Shown here in pieces: positions 1 to 6,861 of a DNA stretch of 10,260 bases; positions within the stretch are counted from its first letter, which is position 1, and the number at the start of each line of letters is the position of its first letter. Under the pieces are notes generated by a model. That model had not been told where the DNA came from, ran no database searches, and saw only the letters and a list, made by a program, of their open reading frames with translations. A program made the position numbers and the translations under genes. Location of the stretch: NCBI GenBank assembly GCA_031285605.1, contig JAITVW010000257.1:1-10260 (forward strand), read 5' to 3'. The stretch is from Fusobacteriales bacterium. GTDB lineage: Bacteria; Fusobacteriota; Fusobacteriia; Fusobacteriales; Leptotrichiaceae.

Positions 1-466
1 CAGGTAGCATTAATTGTTCAAAATCTCTTTGATACAAGTGGGGAATAACACTACCTTCTGTTCTACTCGCTATAAATTCTTTAAATTTATGAGATAACAT
101 ATAATTATAAAGAAATATCGTATTCCACTTTGTGCTATTGATATTTCGAAGGACAAACAAGCCAGAAGCAACTGTCGTTGGTTTTTCTAACTCTTTTATC
201 ATAGCTATCTTACCAATTGTACCATCCTTGGTTATAACTATATCTCCAACTTCTAACATTATTTCAGGTGATTCAGTATATCGTTCTTTAGTGATGTATC
301 CCGTTTTAGACCAATCAATATCTCCATCTACTATTGACATTCCATTTATAATTCTATAGTCACTATTAGTGAGATACTCATCTTTCCTTAACCCTTTCCA
401 ACCAATCCTTCCCTTTATATAGAGAGAATCACTGATTTTACTATGTTTTATACTATTCAATTTCAA
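1..466 (-). CDS. hsdS: Type I restriction-modification specificity subunit HsdS, 5' part only
   Basis: HsdS selects the DNA target of a type I restriction-modification complex. It pairs with two HsdM subunits for methylation and with HsdR for cleavage. The 155 codons visible here encode the first target recognition domain. Seen in the translation: an opening IKGRIGWKGLRKDEY at about residues 14-28, then GDIVITKDGTIGKIAM at about 70-85, and GSVIPHLYQRDF near the left edge, all typical of methylase-S domains. The frame has no stop and leaves the window at base 1, so the second recognition domain and the C-terminal helix are missing only because of the window edge. I choose TTG at 466 as start (TTG at 460 is the alternative). 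It lies inside the end of hsdM, behind a G-rich stretch that could bind ribosomes, and no in-frame ATG occurs before the conserved domain. The function is secure; the exact start is inferred. Confidence 0.85.
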   Translation of the reverse strand, partial: MKLNSIKHSKISDSLYIKGRIGWKGLRKDEYLTNSDYRIINGMSIVDGDIDWSKTGYITKERYTESPEIMLEVGDIVITKDGTIGKIAMIKELEKPTTVASGLFVLRNINSTKWNTIFLYNYMLSHKFKEFIASRTEGSVIPHLYQRDFEQLMLP

Positions 467-1958
467 ACCCAATCGCCCCCAATCGTTTTTTAATTTCATC
501 TTCCAGCTCATGAGAACGAACAAACATCTCAGCTAATTCAGAAGTCAATCGTTCCATTTTCTCTTCAAATGGTTCTCCATCGTCTTCTTGTTCTTCAATA
601 CCAACATAACGACCCGGAGTCAAAACGAAATCTTGCTTTTCAATTTCTGCTGTATCAACAACAGCACAAAATCCTTTAACATCCTCTAGTTCTCCATTTT
701 GGAAAGCTTTAAAAGTGTCAGCAATCTTCTTGATATCTTCATTGCTGAAATCACGATGTTTACGGTCAATCAGTTCTCCCATTTTACGAGCATCAATGAA
801 TACAGTCTTTCCAGTTTGTTTCTTATCGCGGGAAATAAACCACAGGCAAGCTGGAATAGTAACACTATAAAAGAGATTTGCCGGCAAAGCAACAATACCT
901 TCAATCAAATCTGCTTCAATAATTTTCTTACGAATTTCACCTTCTCCGCTTGTTGAAGTAGATAGTGAACCATTTGCCAATACAAGACCAATTTTCCCGC
1001 CCGGTGCTAAGTGCGAAATCATGTGTTGAATCCATGCATAGTTGGCATTACCTTTTGGTGGTGTGCCATAAGCCCAACGTCTATCTCCTTCTAAGGATTT
1101 ATCCCACCAATCGGATATATTGAATGGCGGATTTGCCATAATATAATCTGCCTTCAAGGTCTGATGCAAATCATTTAAAAATGTATTGGCTTGATATGGT
1201 CCAAAATTTGCCTCAAGTCCCCGAATCGCCATATTCATTTTGGCCATTTTCCAGGTATCGGGATTAGATTCTTGCCCATAAATTGAAAGATCGTTAATAT
1301 TTCCGCTATGTTCCTTGATAAATTTTGCAGATTGCACGAACATCCCGCCAGAACCACATGCAGGGTCGTATACACGGCCTTTATATGGTTTCAAAATCTC
1401 AACGATTGTTTTAACAATAGAAGTTGGAGTATAGAATTCTCCGCCACCTTTACCTTCTTGAGCTGCAAACTGCTCAATGAAATATTCATATGCTCGGCCA
1501 AGCAAATCTTTTTCTTCATTCTCATCATGCATATTGATGTTCGTAAAAATATCAACCACATTTCCAAGCACACGTTTATCAAGGTCTGGGTTTGCATAAA
1601 TGATTGGAAGTACATTTTTTAATGTTTTATTTTCTTTTTCGACAGCACGCATGGCGTCATCAAGAACGATACCAATTTCTGGTGTGTATGCTTTTTCGGC
1701 AATAAGTTTCCAACGTGCGTTTTCCGGAACGAAGAATACGTTTTCTTCCATGTAGGCATCACGGTCTTCCTCATCTCCTTCACCTTCTGCTATCAGTTCT
1801 TGATAGCGAAACTCGAAGGCATCAGAAACATATTTCAAGAATATTAATCCAACTACGACTTTCCGATATTCTGAGGATGATACATGATTACGCATTGCAT
1901 CTGCTGCTGCCCACAATTCCTTTTCAAATCCAATATTTGCATTTGTTTGTTTTATCAT
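453..1958 (-). CDS. hsdM: Type I restriction-modification DNA methyltransferase subunit HsdM
   Basis: HsdM transfers a methyl group from S-adenosylmethionine to adenine N6 at sites chosen by HsdS, protecting host DNA and forming the core of the restriction complex. The 501-residue length is normal for the family. The N-terminal helical HsdM_N domain covers roughly residues 9-145 (FEKELWAAADAMRNHV at the start). The N6-methylase domain follows, with GEFYTP at 173-178, the SAM-binding motif DPACGSGG at 198-205 and the catalytic NPPF at 276-279. The C-terminal end is charged and helical, as expected for contact with HsdS. A GGAG-type ribosome site lies about 11 bases before the ATG. hsdS follows with an overlapping start. 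The two 60-base samples I counted have about 45% GC, against about 30% in neighbouring genes, which points to horizontal acquisition. hsdR is not in the window. Confidence 0.96.
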   Translation of the reverse strand: MIKQTNANIGFEKELWAAADAMRNHVSSSEYRKVVVGLIFLKYVSDAFEFRYQELIAEGEGDEEDRDAYMEENVFFVPENARWKLIAEKAYTPEIGIVLDDAMRAVEKENKTLKNVLPIIYANPDLDKRVLGNVVDIFTNINMHDENEEKDLLGRAYEYFIEQFAAQEGKGGGEFYTPTSIVKTIVEILKPYKGRVYDPACGSGGMFVQSAKFIKEHSGNINDLSIYGQESNPDTWKMAKMNMAIRGLEANFGPYQANTFLNDLHQTLKADYIMANPPFNISDWWDKSLEGDRRWAYGTPPKGNANYAWIQHMISHLAPGGKIGLVLANGSLSTSTSGEGEIRKKIIEADLIEGIVALPANLFYSVTIPACLWFISRDKKQTGKTVFIDARKMGELIDRKHRDFSNEDIKKIADTFKAFQNGELEDVKGFCAVVDTAEIEKQDFVLTPGRYVGIEEQEDDGEPFEEKMERLTSELAEMFVRSHELEDEIKKRLGAIGFEIE

Positions 1959-1987
1959 TATCTCTTTTTCTCCTACTCACTTTTTTA

Positions 1988-2015
1988 ATTCTATCATTTT
2001 AAAATACTTCTTCAA
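1988..2015 (-). promoter_or_regulatory. Predicted sigma-70-type promoter for hsdM-hsdS
   Basis: On the minus strand, TTGAAG (2015-2010) is separated by 16 bases from TAGAAT (1993-1988), about 30 bases before the hsdM start codon. This matches the -35/-10 layout of the housekeeping sigma factor. No terminator is visible between the upstream methyltransferase gene and hsdM, so read-through from that gene is also possible. Confidence 0.5.
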
Positions 2016-2037
2016 TTTAAATCTCAATAGTGCCTGC

Positions 2038-3396
2038 TTATTTTAGTTTAGACAATAATGCCACTGCCTCAATATGATGAGTCTGCGGAAACATATCCAC
2101 AGCTGCAAGCTTTTCCAGTCTGTACCCTAAGTCAGTAAGAATCTTAGAATCTCTCGCAAGGGTAGACGGATTACATGAAATATAAACTATTCTTTCAATC
2201 CCGTGTTTTCCGATACTCTTTAGAGTACTCTCGTCTATCCCTTTTCTTGGCGGATCAAATATTATTCCGTCTATTTTTGTATTTTTCAAAAGTTCGGGAA
2301 GCTTGTTCTCCACTTTTCCTATTTTAAATCTTACATTTTTTATATTATTTTCAGCAGCAGTATGTTTTGCAGATATAACAGAGCTTTCCATACTCTCTAT
2401 ACAGTATACTTTTCTTGCTGTTTTGGAAACCAGCATTCCCAGAGTACCGGTTCCCGAAAAGGCATCCACTATTCTTTTATCCTCAGAATCTCCCAGATAT
2501 TCCATAGCTTTATTATACAGCTTTACTGTCTGCTCACTGTTTATCTGAAAAAACGAGTCCGGATATATCTTGAATCTTATCCCGTCAAGCTCTTCTTCAA
2601 GATACTCTGAACCATGGATTAGTTTATGCTCATTTCCCAGAACATAATTTCCTTCATCACTTTTCAGTGAGATATACATAGAAACTATTTCCTTATATTT
2701 TTCCGTAAGTCCCAAAAGCACGGCTCTGAGCTTTTTTAACTGTGTAGTTTTATTGATTACTACTGTTATCATTACTTCATTATAAGAATTATTTCTTACC
2801 AGAAGATATCTCAAAAATCCCGATTTATTCACTTCGTTATAAACAGTAAAATCTCCTTCATTCAGCTTTTCAAGCAGTTCATTTATCACCTTATCGGCAA
2901 TTTTGCTTCTCAGCATATTATTTTCCACTTCAAAAACATCATGAGATTTCTTCTGATAAAATCCTGTTATTATCTTCCCGCCCTTTTTGGCAAACGGTTC
3001 GGATACTTTATTTCTGTAATTTGTTATATTATCAGCACCGATAATACCTTCAAAATTAATTTCATCATTTATTTTCCCAATCTTTTTTATTGTTTCCAAA
3101 AGGATACTGCTCTTATATTCCAACTGTTTATTATATTTTATCATTGCATAATCACAGCCTTGAAAATCTTCAAAGCTTATTTTATCCATACAGGCAATTC
3201 TGTCCTCTGACGGCTTTATAATTTTCTTTATAAGGGCACGCCCATAATCTTTTTTTAATGAAATAATTTCTGCTTCCACTTCATCCCCAGGTACTGACAT
3301 AGGAACAAAAAACGTAAATCCGTCATAATATCCGAGTCCTTCACCGCCAAATACCAGTTTTTCTATTTTTATTATTATGTTATCTCCCTTTTTCAT
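2038..3396 (-). CDS. rlmD: 23S rRNA (uracil-5-)-methyltransferase, RlmD/RumA family
   Basis: This family uses SAM to form 5-methyluridine in 23S rRNA. The 452-residue product opens with a TRAM RNA-binding domain (about residues 1-60, with GGEGLGYYDG at 18-26 and VPGDEVEAEI at 35-44). The methyltransferase domain shows DSFFQIN at 280-286, the SAM loop DAFSGTGTLG at 311-320, FDPPRKG at 380-386, the catalytic cysteine Cys408 in YISCNPSTLARD and the general base Glu443 in HHIEAVALL. The [4Fe-4S] cluster that RumA carries appears degraded. Of the four usual cysteines only Cys69 and Cys81 are obvious, and the CxxC partner and the later cysteine are replaced (FQGCDY, VENNML). An ATG seven codons further upstream is open, but the TRAM domain begins at the start given here. 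The gene overlaps the end of the M20 gene by 17 bases, implying one transcript. Choice of RlmD over RlmC or RlmCD is not certain. Confidence 0.9.
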   Translation of the reverse strand: MKKGDNIIIKIEKLVFGGEGLGYYDGFTFFVPMSVPGDEVEAEIISLKKDYGRALIKKIIKPSEDRIACMDKISFEDFQGCDYAMIKYNKQLEYKSSILLETIKKIGKINDEINFEGIIGADNITNYRNKVSEPFAKKGGKIITGFYQKKSHDVFEVENNMLRSKIADKVINELLEKLNEGDFTVYNEVNKSGFLRYLLVRNNSYNEVMITVVINKTTQLKKLRAVLLGLTEKYKEIVSMYISLKSDEGNYVLGNEHKLIHGSEYLEEELDGIRFKIYPDSFFQINSEQTVKLYNKAMEYLGDSEDKRIVDAFSGTGTLGMLVSKTARKVYCIESMESSVISAKHTAAENNIKNVRFKIGKVENKLPELLKNTKIDGIIFDPPRKGIDESTLKSIGKHGIERIVYISCNPSTLARDSKILTDLGYRLEKLAAVDMFPQTHHIEAVALLSKLK

Positions 3397-4579
3397 ATTC
3401 ACCCATTTCCAATACACTTATCAAATTTTTTATCTGCAGTTCCATACCATATCTTATACTTTCCTCATCAACGTTAAATCTGGGATGATGAAGATCATAA
3501 ATTATTCCTTTTTCTTCATTTCTTACACCAAGTCTGAAAAACGCTCCCTTTGCTTTCTGCAGAAAAAAGCTGAAATCCTCTACATCCATCCTCGGTTTAT
3601 CAATTTTTACGATACTGTCTTCTCCATACAGGTCTTTTATGTTATTTTCCAGTATTGCTGTAACCTCATCGTTATTTATTACAGAATCATATCCGTTTCT
3701 TATGAAAATTTCTGCTTTACCGCCGAGAGTTTCCACAAGTTTTACTGCATTATTACACATTTTATCAAGTATATACTCTCTGATATCCGGAGAAAGAGTT
3801 CTGATTGTCCCCTTCAGCTCTACAAGGTCACATATTATATTTTCCGCTTTACCGCCGGAAATTTTACCTATGGTAATAACTGCCTCTTCTCTCGGGTCTA
3901 TATTACGGCTTATTATTGTCTGTATATAGTTAATCAGCTGTGAAGCTATTACTATTGCATCTGTTCCGTTCTGCGGAAGTGCCCCGTGTGCCGATTCCCC
4001 GTGTATTTTTATTTCAAATACATCTGATGAAGCATGCATTTTTCCATATTTTATACCGAATTTTCCTGCTTTTATCTCCGGAGCGGTATGAAGCGCAAAA
4101 ATATATTCCACTTTGGGATTTTCAAGAATTCCCTCTTCTATCATAGGCTTAGCTCCCCCTGTTGTTTCTTCGGCAGGCTGAAAAATAAATTTTATTGTCC
4201 CTTTCCATTTATCTCTGTTTTCAGCAAAAAATTTAACTGTTCCCAGCTGTACCGCAGTATGTACATCATGTCCGCATGCATGCATTTTTCCGCTTATTTT
4301 GGACTTATATTCCACTTCATTTTCTTCTGTTACAGGAAGTGCATCAATATCAGCCCTGCTTGCAGCCACTGTTCCTGAGCCGTTATGAAGAATTCCCGCT
4401 ATACCGGTTCCTGCAGCTGACTGTACTTCTAATCCGTATTCTGTCAAAAAGCTTTTTATCTTCTGCGATGTTTCAGTTTCTTCAAATCCAAGCTCAGGAT
4501 TCATATGTATATCTCTTCTGATTTTTACAATCCCGTCAAAAATCTTTGAGACCTCTGCCTTTATAAAGTCATTATCCAT
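3380..4579 (-). CDS. M20D family metallopeptidase / N-acyl-amino acid amidohydrolase
   Basis: A cytoplasmic two-metal hydrolase of the M20D family (relatives: HipO hippurate hydrolase, IAA-amino-acid hydrolases, AmhX, N-acetyl-diaminopimelate deacetylase). These cleave amide bonds of acylated amino acids or small peptides. The 399-residue length is typical. Metal-binding and catalytic motifs are intact: HMNPELGFEE (25-34), ADIDALP (76-82), HACGHD with Cys102 and His104, PAEETTGGAKPM with Glu137/Glu138, HTAP with His164, and LHHPRFN with His364/His365. ESAHGALP at 195-202 carries the dimerisation-domain histidine His198. There is no signal peptide. AGGAG lies five bases before the ATG, and a strong promoter is 50 bases upstream. 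The rRNA methyltransferase gene follows and overlaps it. The substrate cannot be told from sequence, so I give no symbol. Confidence 0.92.
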   Translation of the reverse strand: MDNDFIKAEVSKIFDGIVKIRRDIHMNPELGFEETETSQKIKSFLTEYGLEVQSAAGTGIAGILHNGSGTVAASRADIDALPVTEENEVEYKSKISGKMHACGHDVHTAVQLGTVKFFAENRDKWKGTIKFIFQPAEETTGGAKPMIEEGILENPKVEYIFALHTAPEIKAGKFGIKYGKMHASSDVFEIKIHGESAHGALPQNGTDAIVIASQLINYIQTIISRNIDPREEAVITIGKISGGKAENIICDLVELKGTIRTLSPDIREYILDKMCNNAVKLVETLGGKAEIFIRNGYDSVINNDEVTAILENNIKDLYGEDSIVKIDKPRMDVEDFSFFLQKAKGAFFRLGVRNEEKGIIYDLHHPRFNVDEESIRYGMELQIKNLISVLEMGEYEKGR

Positions 4580-4628
4580 TATAGCTCCTAACTATTTATT
4601 CTTTTTATATTTTTGGACATTTATTAAT

Positions 4629-4657
4629 AGTATAAAATAAAAAGTCTATTTATACAA
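4629..4657 (-). promoter_or_regulatory. Predicted sigma-70-type promoter for the M20-rlmD operon
   Basis: Minus strand: TTGTAT (4657-4652), a 17-base spacer, then TATACT (4634-4629), very close to the -35/-10 consensus. The M20 start codon lies 50 bases downstream with its AGGAG site in place. With the terminator of the preceding unit just upstream, this defines an independent transcript. Confidence 0.7.
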
Positions 4658-4833
4658 GATTTTTTAAATATATTTTACAGTAATTTAAAAATTATAAATA
4701 AATCTTTTATATGTAAAAATACTTAAGTTAATATTATCAAATGTCAGTTTTCCTTTTATTTTTTTGAACATATTCATATTTCTGAAAAAGTATCTGCTTA
4801 TAATTTAGAAAGTTAAAAACGAAAAAATTTACA

Positions 4834-4877
4834 TAAAAAAAATCTTTTCCCCTAATATACATTAGTAAAAAAGATTT
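4834..4877 (-). terminator. Intrinsic terminator of the mraZ-rsmH-ftsL unit
   Basis: On the minus strand a nine-base arm (4877-4869) pairs with 4848-4840. The stem continues through two G-U pairs and one mismatch to a five-base CTAAT/ATTAG stem closed by a four-base loop (4860-4857). The RNA then runs into an uninterrupted U-tract, mostly 4842-4835. The stem is mostly A-U, but it is long, and it sits 35 bases after the stop of the ftsL-like gene. Confidence 0.8.
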
Positions 4878-4911
4878 CATATTATATTGTTTAAAGAATT
4901 TATTAACTAAT

Positions 4912-5295
4912 TTAATTAAATCTAACATATCTGATATCCCTGTCATCTACAAAACCAAGCTTTTTTGACAGATTTTCTACCTCTTTCAAATTTTCTTTTG
5001 AATCAAATGAATAATTCAAATCATCTATAACCAATTTAGTCTCATATATTTCTGTATTTAATTTTTGGAGCTTCATTGTCAGATCCATTACATCATACAA
5101 TGTTATCATCTTAAATGCTGAAACACACATAAAAATTGCTGAATACGTAAATATTTTTATATACAACTTAATGCTGTTTCTACTTTTTGCTTTTCTATTT
5201 TGCTTACGAACTGTTTCAAAATTATCATATTGTCTTATGGTTCTTTTTACTACAGGCAAATCTATAACATCAATTTTTCTCTCTCTTTTAACCAT
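4912..5295 (-). CDS. ftsL: FtsL/DivIC-like cell-division membrane protein
   Basis: A small bitopic membrane protein that would act in the divisome; FtsL-type proteins pair with FtsB/DivIC and help activate septal peptidoglycan synthesis. Of its 127 residues, 1-42 form a basic cytoplasmic tail. Residues about 43-66 (from KLYIKIFTYS onward) form one transmembrane helix. Residues about 67-112 form an extracytoplasmic heptad-like coiled coil rich in Leu, Glu and Lys, and the short end contains LGFVDDRDIRYV. FtsL proteins are poorly conserved, so the call rests on topology, size and position directly after rsmH. Its ATG shares one base with the rsmH stop (TAATG), and its AGGAGA ribosome site lies within the last rsmH codons, so translation is coupled. 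No penicillin-binding protein gene follows; a terminator does. Confidence 0.75.
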   Translation of the reverse strand: MVKRERKIDVIDLPVVKRTIRQYDNFETVRKQNRKAKSRNSIKLYIKIFTYSAIFMCVSAFKMITLYDVMDLTMKLQKLNTEIYETKLVIDDLNYSFDSKENLKEVENLSKKLGFVDDRDIRYVRFN

Positions 5296-6221
5296 TATGT
5301 TCTCCTTTCAAAAACCCTTAACTTTGCAGAATGTGCCCTTGAGTTATCTTTTAACTCTGATTCACCGGCAACAATTGGCTTTTTAGTTATGACCTTTCCT
5401 AAACTTTCTTTGCCACAAACGCAAACAGGTATATTTGGCGGACACTTACATGGCTTTTCAAATTCTCTAAATTTATTTTTAACTATTCTATCTTCCAAAG
5501 AATGAAAAGTTATTACTAATAATCGTCCTCTATCTTCTAAAAGTTCTACAGCTTTCTCCAATGCTTCTTCAAGAACTTCCAATTCTTTATTCACATACAT
5601 TCTTACAGCCTGAAAAGTTCTTTTGGCCGGATGTTTCTTCATGCTTTTCCCAATTGCTCTGATTACTATATCTGCTAATTCTGTTGTTGTTTCTATACTT
5701 TTTTCTTTTCTTGCTTTGGTTATTTTTCTTGCTATTCTTCTTGATTTTGGCTCTTCACCGTATTTATATAATATATCTGCTATTTCCTGTTCTGAAAACT
5801 TGTTAATTACTTCATATGCACTGATCTTCGCGCTTTTATTCATACGCATATCCAGCTTAGCCTCATATTTATAAGAAAAACCTCTTTCAATATCATCAAG
5901 CTGATATGATGAAACTCCTATATCCATAAGAATTCCCGACACCTTTTCATATCCTGCCATATAAAGGACAGTATCCAGATTTTTGAAATTATCTTTAAAT
6001 ATTTTTATACGTCCTTTGTAGTTTTCCAGTTTCTTACCGGCAAACTCTATTGCATCATCATCCTGATCTATGGCAATTACCACTGCTTTTTCTGAAGTAT
6101 TTTCCAAAATTCCCTGAGTATGTCCTGCTCCTCCCAGTGTACAATCTAAGTATACTCCTTCCTTATTGGTAACTATATTCTCAATTACTTCGTCAAATAA
6201 AACCGGCTTATGATAATCCAC
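5295..6221 (-). CDS. rsmH: 16S rRNA (cytosine(1402)-N4)-methyltransferase RsmH (MraW)
   Basis: RsmH methylates N4 of C1402 in 16S rRNA at the ribosomal P site, using SAM. The 308-residue length is typical. Family motifs occur in order: YHKPVLFDEV at 3-12, the SAM-binding DCTLGGAGHT at 26-35, AIDQDDDAI at 50-58, DIGVSSYQLDD at 100-110 with RGFSY and LDMRM just after, the later VITFHSLEDRIVK, and an ending SRAHSAKLRVFER. The start is GTG, preceded by AGGAG at a six-base spacing. Only nine bases separate it from mraZ, and its stop overlaps the ftsL-like start. This mraZ-rsmH-ftsL order is the conserved beginning of the division and cell-wall cluster in many bacteria. I see nothing missing in the protein. 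Confidence 0.98.
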   Translation of the reverse strand: MDYHKPVLFDEVIENIVTNKEGVYLDCTLGGAGHTQGILENTSEKAVVIAIDQDDDAIEFAGKKLENYKGRIKIFKDNFKNLDTVLYMAGYEKVSGILMDIGVSSYQLDDIERGFSYKYEAKLDMRMNKSAKISAYEVINKFSEQEIADILYKYGEEPKSRRIARKITKARKEKSIETTTELADIVIRAIGKSMKKHPAKRTFQAVRMYVNKELEVLEEALEKAVELLEDRGRLLVITFHSLEDRIVKNKFREFEKPCKCPPNIPVCVCGKESLGKVITKKPIVAGESELKDNSRAHSAKLRVFERRT

Positions 6222-6230
6222 AATTTACTC

Positions 6231-6662
6231 CTAAAAATCAAAATTTATTTCATCAACTATATCTTCTATAGATGCTTCTGTTTTCTCAATATATTCTTTC
6301 CATACTTCTTCTGCCCATATTTCTATTTTATCTACCATGCCTGTTACAATGAGAGTTTTATTTATTTTGGCATGTTCTGCCAGTGAATTCGGCAGATTTA
6401 CCCTTCCCTGATTATCTACTGTAAGTTTTGTGGCTGCTGATAATATGAATCTTTGATACGCTCTGTGTTTACTGTCTGTTCTTTTCAGCTTTCTAAGTTC
6501 ATTTTCGATATTAGTCCATTCGCTGCTTGGAAAAAGGTCTATTGAGTTATCCAGACCCCTTGTAATAACGAATTCATCATTTTGTAATATCTCCCTAAAC
6601 TTAGCCGGCAACATAAACCTGCCTTTATCATCTATCTTGCAGGTAAAATCTCCCATAAACAT
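6231..6662 (-). CDS. mraZ: Transcriptional regulator MraZ
   Basis: MraZ is an AbrB-like, ring-forming DNA-binding protein that sits first in the division and cell-wall cluster. It regulates its own promoter by binding repeated TGGGN-type boxes. The 143-residue product carries the two tandem MraZ domains, each with its DxxGR signature: DDKGRFMLP at 11-19 and DNQGRVNLP at 83-91. The opening MFMGDF agrees with the family, and an AGGTGA ribosome site lies just before the ATG. The C-terminal tail after about residue 122 is acidic. Four boxes with ten-base spacing lie directly upstream, at the promoter start site, which supports autoregulation. rsmH follows after nine bases. Confidence 0.98.
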   Translation of the reverse strand: MFMGDFTCKIDDKGRFMLPAKFREILQNDEFVITRGLDNSIDLFPSSEWTNIENELRKLKRTDSKHRAYQRFILSAATKLTVDNQGRVNLPNSLAEHAKINKTLIVTGMVDKIEIWAEEVWKEYIEKTEASIEDIVDEINFDF

Positions 6663-6688
6663 AGCAACTCACCTATTTCTATATCATT

Positions 6689-6723
6689 TTCCACTTTTCA
6701 CCACTTTTTACCACTTTCTCCCA
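6689..6723 (-). promoter_or_regulatory. MraZ operator: four boxes at exact 10-base spacing
   Basis: Reading the minus strand, the boxes are TGGGA (6723-6719), TGGTA (6713-6709), TGGTG (6703-6699) and TGGAA (6693-6689), each separated by five A/G-rich bases. Known MraZ targets are TGGGN repeats separated by five bases. The array begins about seven bases after the -10 element, so it covers the probable transcription start and the early leader, and bound MraZ would block initiation. Confidence 0.85.
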
Positions 6724-6730
6724 TATAACA

Positions 6731-6759
6731 ACTATACCTTTATTTAAGATTTTTTGCAA
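6731..6759 (-). promoter_or_regulatory. Predicted sigma-70-type promoter of the mraZ unit
   Basis: Minus strand: TTGCAA (6759-6754), a 17-base spacer, TATAGT (6736-6731). The expected start point is near 6724, the edge of the MraZ boxes. T-rich and A-rich tracts immediately upstream of the -35 could serve as an UP element. Confidence 0.75.
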
Positions 6760-6777
6760 GCTTTTTTTTGTAATACA

Positions 6778-6823
6778 AATAAAAAAAAAACGGCATTTCA
6801 CTACATCTAGTGTTTACCGTTTT
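6778..6823 (-). terminator. Intrinsic terminator of glgP
   Basis: On the minus strand AAAACGG (6823-6817) pairs with CCGTTTT (6793-6787). After a small internal loop, CACTA (6812-6808) pairs with TAGTG (6803-6799) around a four-base loop. A run of U residues follows at about 6790-6781. It lies 38 bases after the glgP stop and separates that unit from the mraZ promoter. Confidence 0.85.
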
Positions 6824-6861
6824 CATTTTCTACAACATCTTGTTGTTTTTTGATAAAAATT

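Larger units (their letters stand above)
4580..4911. other. AT-rich intergenic region between ftsL-like and M20 genes
   Basis: This 332-base gap holds the terminator of the mraZ unit (4834-4877) and the promoter of the M20 gene (4629-4657). The bases between them, about 4660-4830, are extremely AT-rich. A 69-codon minus-strand frame crosses the region (4737-4946), but it overlaps the ftsL-like gene end and the terminator and its product resembles no family I know, so I do not call it. Nothing else is recognisable. Confidence 0.6.

Noticed and set aside
132..359. 75-codon plus-strand frame near the left end
   Set aside because: It is the antisense shadow of hsdS, whose minus-strand translation has clear family motifs.
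3377..3943. 188-codon plus-strand frame opposite the M20 gene
   Set aside because: Antisense to a well-conserved M20D gene; product is Phe/Tyr/Ile-rich with no recognisable domain.
4737..4946. A 69-codon minus-strand frame downstream of the ftsL-like gene
   Set aside because: It overlaps the end of the ftsL-like gene in another frame and runs through the terminator; its product is only AT-driven Phe/Lys/Asn-rich sequence with no ribosome site.
6832..6850. ACAACA/TGTTGT hairpin followed by T residues on the plus strand
   Set aside because: It looks like a plus-strand terminator, but no plus-strand gene precedes it; it may only add to the glgP 3' structure.
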